Assembly (NCBI RefSeq): GCF_018457165.1
Contig: NZ_JAFMNX010000002.1
Coordinates: 1 to 64,000, forward strand
Length of the DNA stretch: 64,000 nt
Source of the DNA: Tianweitania aestuarii
GTDB lineage: Bacteria > Pseudomonadota > Alphaproteobacteria > Rhizobiales > Rhizobiaceae
Reading direction: 5' to 3'
A program made the position numbers and the translations under genes. A model generated the notes under the pieces. That model did no database searches and was not told the origin of the DNA. It worked only from the letters and a program-made list of their open reading frames with translations. Each line of letters starts with the position of its first letter. The first letter of the stretch is position 1. This document shows, one piece after another, positions 31,606-40,988 of the stretch.

Positions 31606-32880
31606 ATGGATCAACAGCTCGCCCCATCGGGCTATGTGGCGCAGGACGGAAAACGCCGCATCAGACGTGCGGAATTTATCGCGCTTTGCGCCGCCATCAT
31701 GTCTTTGAACGCGCTCGCCATCGACATCATGCTGCCCGGCCTGCAGCAGATCGGCTCCAGCCTCGGCGTTGCCAGCGAGAACCACCGGCAGTTTGTCATC
31801 ACGGCCTACCTCCTCGGCATGGGCTTTGCTCAGCTGCTGTTCGGCCCACTGTCCGACCGCTTCGGCCGCCGCATTCCGCTTCTGATCGGCGTGACCACCT
31901 ATGTGCTGGCCGCCGTCGGTGCAGCCTTCGCACCCAACTTCGAAACGCTGCTCTTGCTGCGCGCCGTTCAGGGCGTTGGTGCTGCATCCACCCGCGTGAT
32001 TGCCGTGTCCGTCGTGCGTGACGTGTTCGGCGGGCGCGCCATGGCGGAAGTCCTGTCGCTGATCTTCATGATCTTCATGGTGATCCCGGTTGTCGCACCC
32101 TCGATCGGCCAGGCCATCATGCTGTTTGCCGAATGGCACCTGATCTTCGGCTTCATGGCAGCGCTGGGCTTCGTGTTCCTGGTCTGGATCTTCTTCCGCC
32201 TGCCCGAAACCCTGCATCCCGAAGACACCCGTCAGCTCCGCCTGTCGGTCCTGGCTCAGGGTTTCCGCATGGTGGTCACCAACCGCACCGCCCTTTGGTA
32301 CATGCTGGCTTCGACCTTCGTGTTCGGCGCGCTGTTCGGCTTCATCAACTCCGCGCAGCAGATCTATGTCGGCATCTACGATCTCGGCGCCTGGTTCCCG
32401 ATCCTGTTTGCGGCGGTGGCGGCCATGATGTCGGTCGCCTCCTTCACGAACTCACGTCTGGTGGGTCGCTTCGGCATGCGCCGTCTGTCGCATACGGCAC
32501 TGTGCGGCTTCCTGAGCGTCGCCGTGGTGTGGTTCGCGGTATCGCTGTTGGGACCGATGCCGCTGTGGCTGTTCGTGCTGTTCTTTGCCGCCTGCATGTT
32601 CCAGTTCGGCCTGCTCGGCTCGAACTTCGGCGCGCTCGCAATGGAACCGCTCGGCCACGTGGCCGGCATGGCGTCTTCCATTCAGGGCTTTGTGACGACG
32701 CTGGGCGGCGCGCTGATCGGCGCGTTCATCGGCCAGTCCTTCAACGGCACGGTGCAGCCGTTGATCGCCGGCTTCATGATCCTGGCGTTTATCTCGCTAA
32801 TTCTGGTGCTGATCGCCGAAAAGGGCAAGCTGTTCCAGGCCAGCTCCACCCCGATCGATCCCGCCGCCGGCGGGCACTGA
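31606..32880 (+). CDS. MFS drug-efflux transporter, Bcr/CflA family
   Basis: 424 residues from ATG 31606 with about twelve predicted membrane helices. The motif-A loop is GPLSDRFGRRIPLL and helix 1 has ALAIDIMLPGLQQIG, typical of Bcr/CflA-type drug:proton antiporters. The substrate is unknown. It is an isolated gene converging on ttcA with a 9-base gap and no terminator. Confidence 0.9.
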   Translation: MDQQLAPSGYVAQDGKRRIRRAEFIALCAAIMSLNALAIDIMLPGLQQIGSSLGVASENHRQFVITAYLLGMGFAQLLFGPLSDRFGRRIPLLIGVTTYVLAAVGAAFAPNFETLLLLRAVQGVGAASTRVIAVSVVRDVFGGRAMAEVLSLIFMIFMVIPVVAPSIGQAIMLFAEWHLIFGFMAALGFVFLVWIFFRLPETLHPEDTRQLRLSVLAQGFRMVVTNRTALWYMLASTFVFGALFGFINSAQQIYVGIYDLGAWFPILFAAVAAMMSVASFTNSRLVGRFGMRRLSHTALCGFLSVAVVWFAVSLLGPMPLWLFVLFFAACMFQFGLLGSNFGALAMEPLGHVAGMASSIQGFVTTLGGALIGAFIGQSFNGTVQPLIAGFMILAFISLILVLIAEKGKLFQASSTPIDPAAGGH

Positions 32881-32889
32881 AACCTCGGA

Positions 32890-33771
32890 CTAGTCGGCCT
32901 GCTGCTGCGGCATCAGGCCGGCGAAGTCGAACAGGTTGCGGTCGAGCATGTGGCTCGGCCGGACGTTGCCCATGGCGCGGATCATCGTATCCTTGCGGCC
33001 CGGCATCTTGGCTTCCATGTCGCTGAGCATCGCCTTCATCGAATTGCGCTGCAGCCCGTCCTGACTGCCGCAAAGGTCGCAGGGGATGATCGGAAACGCC
33101 ATCGCTTCCGCCAGCTTCGTCATGTCGCTTTCCGCGCAGTAGGACAGCGGCCGCAGCACAAGCATGTCGCCCTCGTCGTTCAACAGCTTCGGCGGCATCG
33201 CAGCCAGCCGTCCGCCGTGGAACAGGTTGAGGAAGAACGTTTCGAGGATGTCCTCGCGGTGATGTCCGAGCACCAGCGCCTGACACCCCTCTTCCCGCGC
33301 CACACGATAAAGGTGGCCGCGGCGCAGGCGTGAGCAGAGCGAGCAGTAAGTGCTCGTTTCCGGCAGCTTTTCCGTCACCACCGAATAAGTGTCCTGATAC
33401 TCGATGCGGTGCGCGATGCCGTGCTTGGTCAGGTACTCCGGCAGGATGTGCTTGGGAAAGTTCGGCTGGCCCTGATCGAGATTGCAGGCAACGAGCTCAA
33501 CCGGCAAAAGCCCGCGCCACTTCAGGTCGAGCAGCAGCGCCATCAGCCCATAGGAATCCTTGCCCCCCGACAGCGCCACCAGCCAGCGCTGGCCGGGCGT
33601 GACCATGGCGAAGTCTTCGATCGCCTGGCGAACATTGCGCAGCAAGCGCTTGCGCAGCTTGTTGAAGCCAACCGTGCCGGGCACTTCCCGGAACATCGGA
33701 TGACAGGCATCGCCCGGCTCGTCCGCGGTGTCGAGCGGCATGGTGGCTTGGAAGGCTGCGTGAATGTTCAT
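32890..33771 (-). CDS. ttcA: tRNA 2-thiocytidine-32 synthetase TtcA
   Basis: 293 residues from ATG 33771. The PP-loop ATP motif is SGGKDS (68-73). The cysteines are Cys143/Cys146 (CSLC) and Cys231/Cys234 (CDLC), as expected for the [4Fe-4S] sulfur-transfer enzyme. It thiolates cytidine 32 in the tRNA anticodon loop. Single gene between the MFS exporter and rpsD. Confidence 0.93.
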   Translation of the reverse strand: MNIHAAFQATMPLDTADEPGDACHPMFREVPGTVGFNKLRKRLLRNVRQAIEDFAMVTPGQRWLVALSGGKDSYGLMALLLDLKWRGLLPVELVACNLDQGQPNFPKHILPEYLTKHGIAHRIEYQDTYSVVTEKLPETSTYCSLCSRLRRGHLYRVAREEGCQALVLGHHREDILETFFLNLFHGGRLAAMPPKLLNDEGDMLVLRPLSYCAESDMTKLAEAMAFPIIPCDLCGSQDGLQRNSMKAMLSDMEAKMPGRKDTMIRAMGNVRPSHMLDRNLFDFAGLMPQQQAD

Positions 33772-33828
33772 GGCGGCGTCCTCTATACCAGAGCCGGCGG
33801 CTTTTGAAGCAACGGTCGGGCCAGATAG

Positions 33829-33858
33829 CAAAAAGGCCGCGCTGGGTGCGCGGCCTTT
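33829..33858 (-). terminator. Terminator after rpsD
   Basis: An 11-bp stem (33832-33842 with 33848-33858) closes a 5-base loop and, on the minus strand, runs into TTTTT. Intrinsic terminator for rpsD. Confidence 0.9.
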
Positions 33859-33888
33859 CCGATTCGATCCACGCTTGGAAGCGTGTGA

Positions 33889-34506
33889 TTAGCGCGAGTA
33901 GAACTCGACCACCAGGTTCGGTTCCATCTGCACGGCGAACGGAACGTCCGACAGGCCAGGAGCGCGCTGGTAGGTTGCGACCATCTTGTTGTGGTCGACG
34001 GTGATGTAGTCCGGAACGTCGCGCTCGGCGAGCTGAACGGCTTCCAGAACCATGACCATCTGCTTCGACTTCTCGCGCACTTCGATCACGTCGCCGGCCT
34101 TGCAGCGGTAGGACGAGATGTTGACGCGGATGCCGTTGACGTTGACATGGCCGTGGTTGACGAACTGGCGTGCAGCGAAGATCGTCGGAACGAACTTGGC
34201 GCGGTACACGATCGCGTCCAAACGCGACTCGAGCAGGCCGATCAGGTTCTCGGAAGTGTCGCCCTTGCGGCGGTTGGCTTCCTCGTAGGTCTTGCGGAAC
34301 TGCTTTTCGGAGATGTCACCGTAGTGACCCTTCAGCTTCTGCTTGGCGCGCAGCTGCAGGCCGAAATCGGAAATCTTGCCCTTGCGGCGCTGGCCGTGCT
34401 GGCCTGGGCCGTATTCGCGCTTGTTGACCGGGGACTTCGGGCGGCCCCAGATGTTTTCGCCAAGGCGACGGTCGATCTTGTACTTGGCGGATTCGCGCTT
34501 GCTCAT
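33889..34506 (-). CDS. rpsD: 30S ribosomal protein S4
   Basis: 205 residues from ATG 34506 ([21 protein letters not shown]), with AGAAGGAAA upstream. It has the S4 RNA-binding domain (about 95-160: [22 protein letters not shown]). A primary 16S rRNA binder that nucleates the small subunit. It stands alone here, outside the alpha operon. The longer frame to 34680 covers only leader DNA. Confidence 0.97.
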   Translation of the reverse strand: MSKRESAKYKIDRRLGENIWGRPKSPVNKREYGPGQHGQRRKGKISDFGLQLRAKQKLKGHYGDISEKQFRKTYEEANRRKGDTSENLIGLLESRLDAIVYRAKFVPTIFAARQFVNHGHVNVNGIRVNISSYRCKAGDVIEVREKSKQMVMVLEAVQLAERDVPDYITVDHNKMVATYQRAPGLSDVPFAVQMEPNLVVEFYSR

Positions 34507-34841
34507 CGCATTTCCTTCTAACGTTGCGAACCGATGCTCATGCGCCGGTTCAAGGAAACGCGCCCTCCTCTGATCGCCTTGCGGCCATCTGACAGGACGA
34601 TCCACGCAATGTTGGATTACGTCCACGGGACACGTTAAATGAAACACCGGGCGTATTCGGCCCGGTGCTGGTGGTGGCATTAGACGGCTGACATCAGGAA
34701 GTCAACGTGCCCTGTTGAACGCGCCCACTTCAAACCGCGCGGCAGCGTCTAACAACAATCGCGCCGTTCCCATGCCGAAAGCGGGCAATGCACCCTACAT
34801 ACCACGGACACGCCATTGTTCCCCATCAAAGGAGCCTTCCC
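34507..34841. other. Gap between rpsD and the SDR gene
   Basis: 335 bases without a gene. It holds both divergent promoters. The main visible structure is an 8-bp hairpin (34645-34652 with 34660-34667, loop GTATTCG), about 140-160 bases upstream of the rpsD ATG. It could lie in the rpsD leader or be a leftover terminator. An AAAGGAG ribosome-binding site precedes the SDR gene. Confidence 0.6.
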
Positions 34842-35480
34842 ATGAAGATCGCACTCATCGGCGCCACCGGCTTTGTCGGCAAGGAAGTTCTGACCGAAGC
34901 CGTGTCGCGCGGCCACACCGTAACCGCCCTCGTGCGCAATCCCGACAAGGTCCCGGCACTCGAAGGCGTCACGGCCGCGAAGGTCGATGCCAGCGACCCG
35001 GACGCGCTTGGCGCCGTGCTCGCCGGACATGATCTCGTGATTTCCGCCTTCAACGGCGGTTGGGGCGATCCCGACATCTACACCAAGCACATGACCGGCT
35101 CGCGCGCGATTGCAAAGGCGAGCGAACAGGCTGGCATTCCCTTGATCGCGATCGGCGGCGCCGGCAGCCTTCATGCCGCCGACGGCAGCCAGTTCGTGGA
35201 CGGCCCCGACTTCCCCGCCGACTACAAACCCGGCGCCACGGCCGCACGCGATGCGCTGGACGAATTGAAAGCCGGTTCCTGGAAGAATTGGACCTTCCTG
35301 TCGCCCGCCTTCCAGCTCGAACCCGGCACCCGTCGCGGCATCTACCGCACCGGCCTCGATTCCCCCGTCGTGGACGAAGAAGGCACCTCAAAGATCTCCG
35401 CCTCCGACCTAGCCGTCGCCATCCTCGACGAAGCGGAGATGCCGAAGCATCGCGGGCGACGGTTTACGGTTGGGTATTGA
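34842..35480 (+). CDS. NAD(P)-binding SDR/epimerase-like protein
   Basis: 212 residues from ATG 34842, with AAAGGAG seven bases upstream. The nucleotide-binding loop is GATGFVG (about 7-13), near the N-terminus. The chain resembles the short atypical SDR group (YwnB/BVR-B-like) that lacks a classical YxxxK. Substrate unknown; NAD(P)H-dependent reductase or sensor of redox state are both possible. Followed by a moderate hairpin. Confidence 0.85.
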   Translation: MKIALIGATGFVGKEVLTEAVSRGHTVTALVRNPDKVPALEGVTAAKVDASDPDALGAVLAGHDLVISAFNGGWGDPDIYTKHMTGSRAIAKASEQAGIPLIAIGGAGSLHAADGSQFVDGPDFPADYKPGATAARDALDELKAGSWKNWTFLSPAFQLEPGTRRGIYRTGLDSPVVDEEGTSKISASDLAVAILDEAEMPKHRGRRFTVGY

Positions 35481-35507
35481 GCATAGCTTGCGACAAGGGA
35501 AGAAGCC

Positions 35508-35544
35508 GAAGGCGGCTCAGGGTTCGCCTTCTTATTCTCTTTCT
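35508..35544 (+). terminator. Probable terminator after the SDR gene
   Basis: A 7-bp stem (35508-35514 with 35525-35531), loop of ten, followed by a T/C-rich run TTATTCTCTTTCT. Moderate strength. It marks the left edge of the AT-richer patch. Confidence 0.55.
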
Positions 35545-35650
35545 AGATTAAGTTCGCGGTGACGCTATTCGAAAGAAGAGGAAGTTGCACTAGAGCTTCT
35601 TGCAACATTGCTCCACCCGTTATCTCCGACTAATGTTGCGCGCGACATTT

Positions 35651-37396
35651 CTATTTCAGTTGCGCTTCTGCCCGCTCCTTCTCATCGTCTGTCAACCGCC
35701 GGCGGAGCGCCTTATCGGTGATGTTGACCGGATCGATGTTGAGCGACGTCAGCTTCGTCAACGCAATGCTCCCCCCAAAATACGTATGAGCCAACGTGTT
35801 CGCCATCGCGTCGTAATCAATATTGTCGGGAAGATAGTGACCCAACTTTTCGGGATGCTCCTTAGCAAGTTCTGGTAGCTTTTTAAATTCGAGATAGGCC
35901 GCGTCTTTAAGGATCTTATAGGCAGTCGCGTTTGGCTGCTGTGCGTTCTGCTCGTAAGGTCCAACTGTTGAGAGAACGACTCTTGATATCGACGGGTACC
36001 AGCCGTTCATGTTGTCCTTCAGACCGTCGATGATGAGGATAGCCAACCTCTGTTGGAAAGGCGTCATGCCGTCAGGTTGTTGGCGAATGGGGTCGAAGGC
36101 CATAGACATTACGTCGTGAGCCATCAGCCAAAATGGATCGTTCGGTCCACGGAACTTGTTCGATATCGCTTGGAGCCCATCGAACACAATCTCTACCAAT
36201 ACTCCCAGAATGTCGTATTTGTGCTTATCCCGAAGGTCGTCGACGTAAAGGAGCTCGTATGCGTCATCTGGAGTTGCCGCCAAGAGCTTGTTCGCCAGCG
36301 ATATAGCGTTAGTGGCAGAGCGTCTTACTGCCATTACATGGCGAAAGTCGTAGTTGTCCGCGCCTTGTATGGCGTGCAGTCCCATAAAGGCGGACTCATA
36401 GAAGCTCTTGGCTCCCATAGCCGAGTAAGAGTGATCCGTCTGCCTGTGCTCGATCAGCGTCTTGAAAGTGCGGACTGTCGCTGAATTGAAGCGCTCTATG
36501 ACCCTGACGGTTATCTTTTCAGTCGGGATAAATCCGTGGAGTGTGCTGTATTTTTGGACGATGAACTGGTTACGGAAAAGTGAATCCGACAGTATTGGTG
36601 CCGTGCCAAACCCATGAAATGTCAGTTCACGGTCCATTGTACCTTCGTCAGATAGAAGAGCCTGCTGCGCTAATTGTCGTACGAAGATCTCTGCTGATCG
36701 GGAGTAAAGGCGCTCGCCCCCCAAGTCGCGCAACATCCTGGAAACCACCCACGGCGCCTTATCGACCAACGTACGGCAGAACGGTGCGTCAGCGATGATG
36801 CGAAGAAGCGAGTGAGCGTATGACGCCTGTTCCAATCGTCGTCGGTGAATGAATTCGAAAAAAGCTGTCCGTTCTTCGCCGTGCTTCAAATCAACAAAGG
36901 TTGCCAATTTTATCAGCGTCGGCAAGCTTTTCTGCAGGTCTTTGAGCAACTCTAGATGGTCGCTGTCATTGGCTTCCGAGATTAACTGAGCGGCCGCTTG
37001 GGCGAACCGGGGAACACGTTTAGCGCTGACCTTGATGGGCACGGCCGCTGAGATCGCCACGGCGCCATAGGCCATCAAGAAAAGGAACGTAGCTAGCAAC
37101 TCCCATACGATCGCGTAACCAATTGGAAGATTATGAAGGAACGGCATTCTCGGCACTAAAGCTGCAATCACACATGAGAATGCGCCCGCAAACACCATGC
37201 TGTAGAGCCGTTTGATGGTGATGTGTCGTATGGCCAGCCGGAATACGTAGATCGGCTTCAGAAAGTTCTGAACTGCCAGCGTGAACGCCAATGCAGTGAC
37301 CGCATTGCCCAAAGTGAAATGATTTGATGTCGGCGCAGCAGGGTCGTAATTACAAAGCCCAAGCCATTCGATTCCGACGCATGAAGCAGCAGTCAT
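35651..37396 (-). CDS. Orphan membrane protein of unknown function
   Basis: 581 residues. Three predicted transmembrane helices near the N-terminus (about 27-50, 65-85 and 92-117), then a roughly 460-residue, mainly helical soluble region, probably cytoplasmic. It has no motif I recognise: no P-loop, nuclease or kinase signature. The start ATG (37396) has only a weak ribosome-binding site. The gene is clearly AT-richer than its neighbours, with many codons that core genes avoid, which suggests horizontal acquisition. No integrase or repeat flanks it. Annotate as hypothetical; a stress or defence role would be speculation. Confidence 0.75.
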   Translation of the reverse strand: MTAASCVGIEWLGLCNYDPAAPTSNHFTLGNAVTALAFTLAVQNFLKPIYVFRLAIRHITIKRLYSMVFAGAFSCVIAALVPRMPFLHNLPIGYAIVWELLATFLFLMAYGAVAISAAVPIKVSAKRVPRFAQAAAQLISEANDSDHLELLKDLQKSLPTLIKLATFVDLKHGEERTAFFEFIHRRRLEQASYAHSLLRIIADAPFCRTLVDKAPWVVSRMLRDLGGERLYSRSAEIFVRQLAQQALLSDEGTMDRELTFHGFGTAPILSDSLFRNQFIVQKYSTLHGFIPTEKITVRVIERFNSATVRTFKTLIEHRQTDHSYSAMGAKSFYESAFMGLHAIQGADNYDFRHVMAVRRSATNAISLANKLLAATPDDAYELLYVDDLRDKHKYDILGVLVEIVFDGLQAISNKFRGPNDPFWLMAHDVMSMAFDPIRQQPDGMTPFQQRLAILIIDGLKDNMNGWYPSISRVVLSTVGPYEQNAQQPNATAYKILKDAAYLEFKKLPELAKEHPEKLGHYLPDNIDYDAMANTLAHTYFGGSIALTKLTSLNIDPVNITDKALRRRLTDDEKERAEAQLK

Positions 37397-37500
37397 CTTT
37401 CAGTCCCAAGCATCTTTTATTCAGAGATGTTTGAGACTGACTAGCACGGCATCGGCTCTATGAAGCCTCAAAACTTATCGGTCATCAGAGTTGCCCCCCC

Positions 37501-37680
37501 TCACTTCTTCTCCGGCAACCCTTTCCGCTTCGTCTCAGCCAGATCCTCCAGCTGATCCTCGCTCATCGAGTCCACCATCGACTTCGAAGCGCCTTTCAAA
37601 TCCTTCTTCGCGGTCTCGCCGCGCTTGACGGACAAGGCGGCGCCTGCGGCTTTTTGTTGGGCTTTGCTTTTGGCTGGCAT
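37501..37680 (-). CDS. DUF3008 family small basic protein
   Basis: 59 residues starting MPAKSKAQQKAAGAALSVKRG. The lysine-rich N-terminus and the SMSEDQLEDLAETKRKGLP core are the DUF3008 pattern, small proteins common in alphaproteobacteria with no known function. AGGGA lies about ten bases before the ATG. It is encoded by a short frame between the orphan gene and murI. Confidence 0.85.
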   Translation of the reverse strand: MPAKSKAQQKAAGAALSVKRGETAKKDLKGASKSMVDSMSEDQLEDLAETKRKGLPEKK

Positions 37681-37719
37681 GATCCGGCATCCCTGTGTTT
37701 CTCAACGACGAGAAAACAG

Positions 37720-38532
37720 TCAGTCGGCCACGCTTGTTCCCGGCGCCATCGTCAGGCCGAAGCCGTGCATCAGCCGTTGCGAGGCGAAGCTCGCCTTGGT
37801 GGACGTGAACACCGCCTGATCCGGCTGATGGATCGCCGAGCGCGCGGCCTGTGCGGGCGGCAGAAGAGCGAGGGCGCGCCGGGCGATCGCTTCGGCGGGG
37901 TCGAGCCAGTCCACCGGCCAGGGCGCCAGCTTGCGCATGCGGTTGGCCAGAAAGGGATAATGCGTACAGGCCAGCACCACGATGTCGGTGCGCTGGCCGT
38001 CGCGCTCGATGAAACAGGGCTCGATCTCGGCGCGCACCGCGTCCTCGTCCACGAAGCCGTCGCGCATGTAGATTTCGGCCAGCCGCGCCAGCTGCGTCGA
38101 GCCCACCAGCCGGACATGGCATTGCTGCGCCCAGCGCGTGATCAGGTCGCGCGTATATTGCCGCTTCACCGTGCCGGGCGTCGCCAGCACCGACACCAGC
38201 CCCGAGCGCGTGCGTTCCGCCGCCGGCTTGATCGCTGGCACCGTGCCGACAAAGGGTTGATCGGGATAGGCCTCGCGCAGCGCCCCGATCACCAGCGTCG
38301 AGGCCGTGTTGCAGGCGATCACCGAGATTTCGGGCCGGAAACGCTCGATCAGCGTGCCGAACAAGGCCACGATATGCCGTTTCAGCGCGTCTTCTTCCCA
38401 GTCGCCATAGGGGAAACCCGCATCATCCGCGACATAAATGAAGCGGCGGTCGGGCATCAGAACGCGCGCTTCGCGCAGAACCGTCAGCCCGCCAATGCCG
38501 GAATCGAAAACAAGAACCGGCCCCTCACGCAT
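37720..38532 (-). CDS. murI: Glutamate racemase
   Basis: 270 residues from ATG 38532 ([15 protein letters not shown]). The two catalytic cysteines are Cys74 (CNTAST) and Cys189 (CTHYPF), with Asp10 in FDSGIGG. It supplies D-glutamate for peptidoglycan. The start overlaps the trmJ stop by eight bases, so the two genes are coupled. Longer upstream starts would overlap the repeat-rich tail of trmJ. Confidence 0.95.
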   Translation of the reverse strand: MREGPVLVFDSGIGGLTVLREARVLMPDRRFIYVADDAGFPYGDWEEDALKRHIVALFGTLIERFRPEISVIACNTASTLVIGALREAYPDQPFVGTVPAIKPAAERTRSGLVSVLATPGTVKRQYTRDLITRWAQQCHVRLVGSTQLARLAEIYMRDGFVDEDAVRAEIEPCFIERDGQRTDIVVLACTHYPFLANRMRKLAPWPVDWLDPAEAIARRALALLPPAQAARSAIHQPDQAVFTSTKASFASQRLMHGFGLTMAPGTSVAD

Positions 38533-39442
38533 CGTCGCTGCCTGTTTCGCTTTGCTCGCCAGCAATGCGCTCGCCAGCAACCTGCCCGCTGGCAGTCTGC
38601 CCGCCGGCATTCCGCTCGCTAGCGGTAGCGGGCTGACGCTGCATGCGCGGGGCATCCGCCGCCTGCTTGCGTTCGGGATAGCCCATGCCGCGTGGTTCGT
38701 TGGGCGAGAAGTAATCGAGCGACGACAGGATGCCGCGCAGAACCTTGACCTCGCCCGACGTGAAGCCCGGCCGCGTCAGCACGGCGCGCAGCTTGTCGAC
38801 CATCTTTTCCTTTTTCGCCACCGGCCGGAAATAGCCGCGCGCGTTGAGCGCCGTTTCCAGATGATCGAGATAGCCGTGCAGTTCTTCCTTCGGCGCCGGC
38901 GTGGTGTCCGGCCCGCTGAACCGCGTGGCGTTCTCGTCCGCCATGCCCGCCTTCATCCATTCATAGGACATCAGCAAGACGGCCTGCGCGATGTTGAGCG
39001 AAGCGAAGTCGGGATCAACCGGAAAGGTCACGATCGCATCCGCGCGTCCGACTTCCTCGTTCGACAGGCCGAAGCGCTCGCGCCCGAACAGGATGCCGGT
39101 GGTTTGATCCGCTTCCACCCGTCCGCGCAGCGCGCGCGTCGCTTCCACCGGGCCATAAACCGGCTTGAACCCGTCGCGCTGCCGCGCCGTGGTTGCCAGC
39201 ACGAAGGAAAGATCGCCGACCGCCTCTTCCAGCGTGTCGAACACGGTTGCGCCATCCACCAGATGCTGCGCCTTTGCAGCGGTTGCCCGCGCCGCCTCGT
39301 TCGGCCAGCCGTCGCGCGGGCTGACCAGCCGCAGCTCGCCCAGACCGAAATTCGCCATGGCGCGTGCCACCATGCCGATATTCTCGCCCATCTGCGGCTC
39401 AACCAGAATGATCGCCGGTCCGCTGTTCAGCTGCTTGCTCAT
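38525..39442 (-). CDS. trmJ: tRNA (cytidine/uridine-32-2'-O)-methyltransferase, TrmJ family
   Basis: 305 residues. SPOUT motifs are readable: [20 protein letters not shown] (motif 1), [16 protein letters not shown] (motif 2) and [14 protein letters not shown] (motif 3, knotted SAM site). TrmJ methylates the ribose of nucleotide 32 in tRNA. The last about 35 residues are a low-complexity tail of x-G-[QE]-x-A pentapeptides. It overlaps murI by eight bases. Assignment to TrmJ rather than a related SpoU enzyme is probable. Confidence 0.88.
   Translation of the reverse strand: MSKQLNSGPAIILVEPQMGENIGMVARAMANFGLGELRLVSPRDGWPNEAARATAAKAQHLVDGATVFDTLEEAVGDLSFVLATTARQRDGFKPVYGPVEATRALRGRVEADQTTGILFGRERFGLSNEEVGRADAIVTFPVDPDFASLNIAQAVLLMSYEWMKAGMADENATRFSGPDTTPAPKEELHGYLDHLETALNARGYFRPVAKKEKMVDKLRAVLTRPGFTSGEVKVLRGILSSLDYFSPNEPRGMGYPERKQAADAPRMQRQPATASERNAGGQTASGQVAGERIAGEQSETGSDDA
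38554..38628 (-). repeat. Five 15-bp tandem units in the 3' end of trmJ
   Basis: Units start at 38554, 38569, 38584, 38599 and 38614. They share a G-C-[TC]-C-G-C-[CT] core and encode pentapeptides such as SGQVA and GERIA on the minus strand. The array lies just before the murI start, so copy-number change would alter the TrmJ tail but keep frame. Confidence 0.8.
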
Positions 39443-39530
39443 GAGGGTTCACTTGATCTGGGGCAACACGCCGCGTCCCCTCGCATGAAACAAGGTGAAA
39501 GTGAAAGACACGTTTGCAGGCCCCGCTCCT

Positions 39531-39558
39531 TTGCCATCGGCCGAGCCGATGCTATAGG
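39531..39558 (+). promoter_or_regulatory. Candidate icd promoter with palindromic spacer
   Basis: TTGCCA (39531) and TATAGG (39553) are spaced by 16 bases. The spacer contains a perfect 7-bp inverted repeat (CATCGGC-CGA-GCCGATG, 39535-39551), a possible operator. It lies 63 bases before the icd ATG. Confidence 0.4.
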
Positions 39559-39620
39559 ACCGCCATTCCATCCTGCAACGCAGCCACGGACCCAAGTCCG
39601 TGTAGTAAACGAGGCATTTC

Positions 39621-40835
39621 ATGACGAAGATCAAGGTGGCAAATCCGGTTGTCGAGCTCGACGGCGACGAGATGACCCGGATTATCTGGCAGTCCATCAA
39701 GGACAAGCTGATCCACCCCTACCTCGACATCCCCCTCGAATATTATGACCTCAGCGTCGAAAACCGCGACGCCACCAACGACCAGGTCACGATCGACTCG
39801 GCCAACGCGATCGCCAAGCACGGCGTCGGCGTCAAATGCGCCACCATCACGCCGGACGAGCAGCGCGTCGAAGAGTTCAAGCTCAAGAAGATGTGGAAGT
39901 CGCCCAACGGCACGATCCGCAACATCCTCGGCGGCGTGATCTTCCGCGAGCCGATCATCATGAAGAACGTGCCCCGCCTGGTTCCAGGCTGGACCCAGCC
40001 GATCATCGTCGGCCGTCACGCCTTCGGCGACCAGTACCGCGCCACTGACTTCAAGTTCCCCGGCAAGGGCAAGCTGACGATCAAGTTCGTCGGCGAAGAC
40101 GGCGAGACCATCGAGCACGAAGTGTTCCAGGCTCCGGGCTCGGGCGTCGCCATGGCGATGTACAACTTGGACGAGTCGATCCGCGAATTCGCCCGCGCCT
40201 CAATGAACTACGGCCTGCTGCGCGGCTATCCCGTGTATCTGTCCACCAAGAACACGATCCTCAAGGCCTATGATGGCCGCTTCAAGGACATCTTCCAGGA
40301 AGTCTACGAAGCCGAGTTCGAGGACAAGTTCAAGGAAGCCAAGATCACCTACGAGCACCGCCTGATCGACGACATGGTCGCCTCGGCGCTCAAGTGGTCC
40401 GGCGGCTATGTCTGGGCCTGTAAGAACTACGACGGCGACGTCCAGTCCGACACGGTCGCTCAAGGCTTCGGCTCGCTCGGCCTGATGACCTCCGTTCTGA
40501 TGACCCCGGACGGCAAGACGGTTGAAGCCGAAGCCGCTCACGGCACGGTGACCCGTCACTTCCGCCAGCACCAAAAGGGCCAGGAGACCTCCACCAACTC
40601 CATCGCCTCGATCTTCGCCTGGACCCGCGGCCTCGCCCACCGCGCCAAGCTCGACGACAATGCCGAACTCGCAAAGTTCGCCGACACGCTCGAGAAGGTC
40701 TGCATCCAGACCATCGAAAGCGGCCACATGACGAAGGATCTTTCCCTTCTGATCGGTCCGGATCAGCCTTGGCTGTCGACCACCGGCTTCCTCGACAAGA
40801 TCGACGAGAATCTGCAGAAGGCCATGGGCGCGTAA
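39621..40835 (+). CDS. icd: NADP-dependent isocitrate dehydrogenase
   Basis: 404 residues of the dimeric, eukaryote-like type (starting [19 protein letters not shown]). Substrate and metal signatures are [12 protein letters not shown] and the C-terminal [22 protein letters not shown]-cycle enzyme that makes 2-oxoglutarate and NADPH. Monocistronic, followed by a strong terminator. Confidence 0.97.
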   Translation: MTKIKVANPVVELDGDEMTRIIWQSIKDKLIHPYLDIPLEYYDLSVENRDATNDQVTIDSANAIAKHGVGVKCATITPDEQRVEEFKLKKMWKSPNGTIRNILGGVIFREPIIMKNVPRLVPGWTQPIIVGRHAFGDQYRATDFKFPGKGKLTIKFVGEDGETIEHEVFQAPGSGVAMAMYNLDESIREFARASMNYGLLRGYPVYLSTKNTILKAYDGRFKDIFQEVYEAEFEDKFKEAKITYEHRLIDDMVASALKWSGGYVWACKNYDGDVQSDTVAQGFGSLGLMTSVLMTPDGKTVEAEAAHGTVTRHFRQHQKGQETSTNSIASIFAWTRGLAHRAKLDDNAELAKFADTLEKVCIQTIESGHMTKDLSLLIGPDQPWLSTTGFLDKIDENLQKAMGA

Positions 40836-40864
40836 CAACGCCTCAGCCTCTCAGCCAAATCGTC

Positions 40865-40892
40865 AAAAGGCGCGGTTTCGGCCGCGCCTTTT
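40865..40892 (+). terminator. Terminator after icd
   Basis: An 11-bp stem (40865-40875 with 40882-40892) with loop TTTCGG. Stem ends are AAAA and TTTT. Confidence 0.9.
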
Positions 40893-40988
40893 GCATGTTC
40901 TGCGCAGCCACATCGTCGTTCTGCGTTCCGCTTGCACATAAAAGCGCGTGGTTTAGGGTGCCTTCCGGCCCCCAAGGAGACCAAACGC

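Noticed and set aside
35481-37500. Integrated mobile element around the orphan gene
   Set aside because: Composition suggests transfer, but I find no integrase, transposase, tRNA target or flanking direct repeat.
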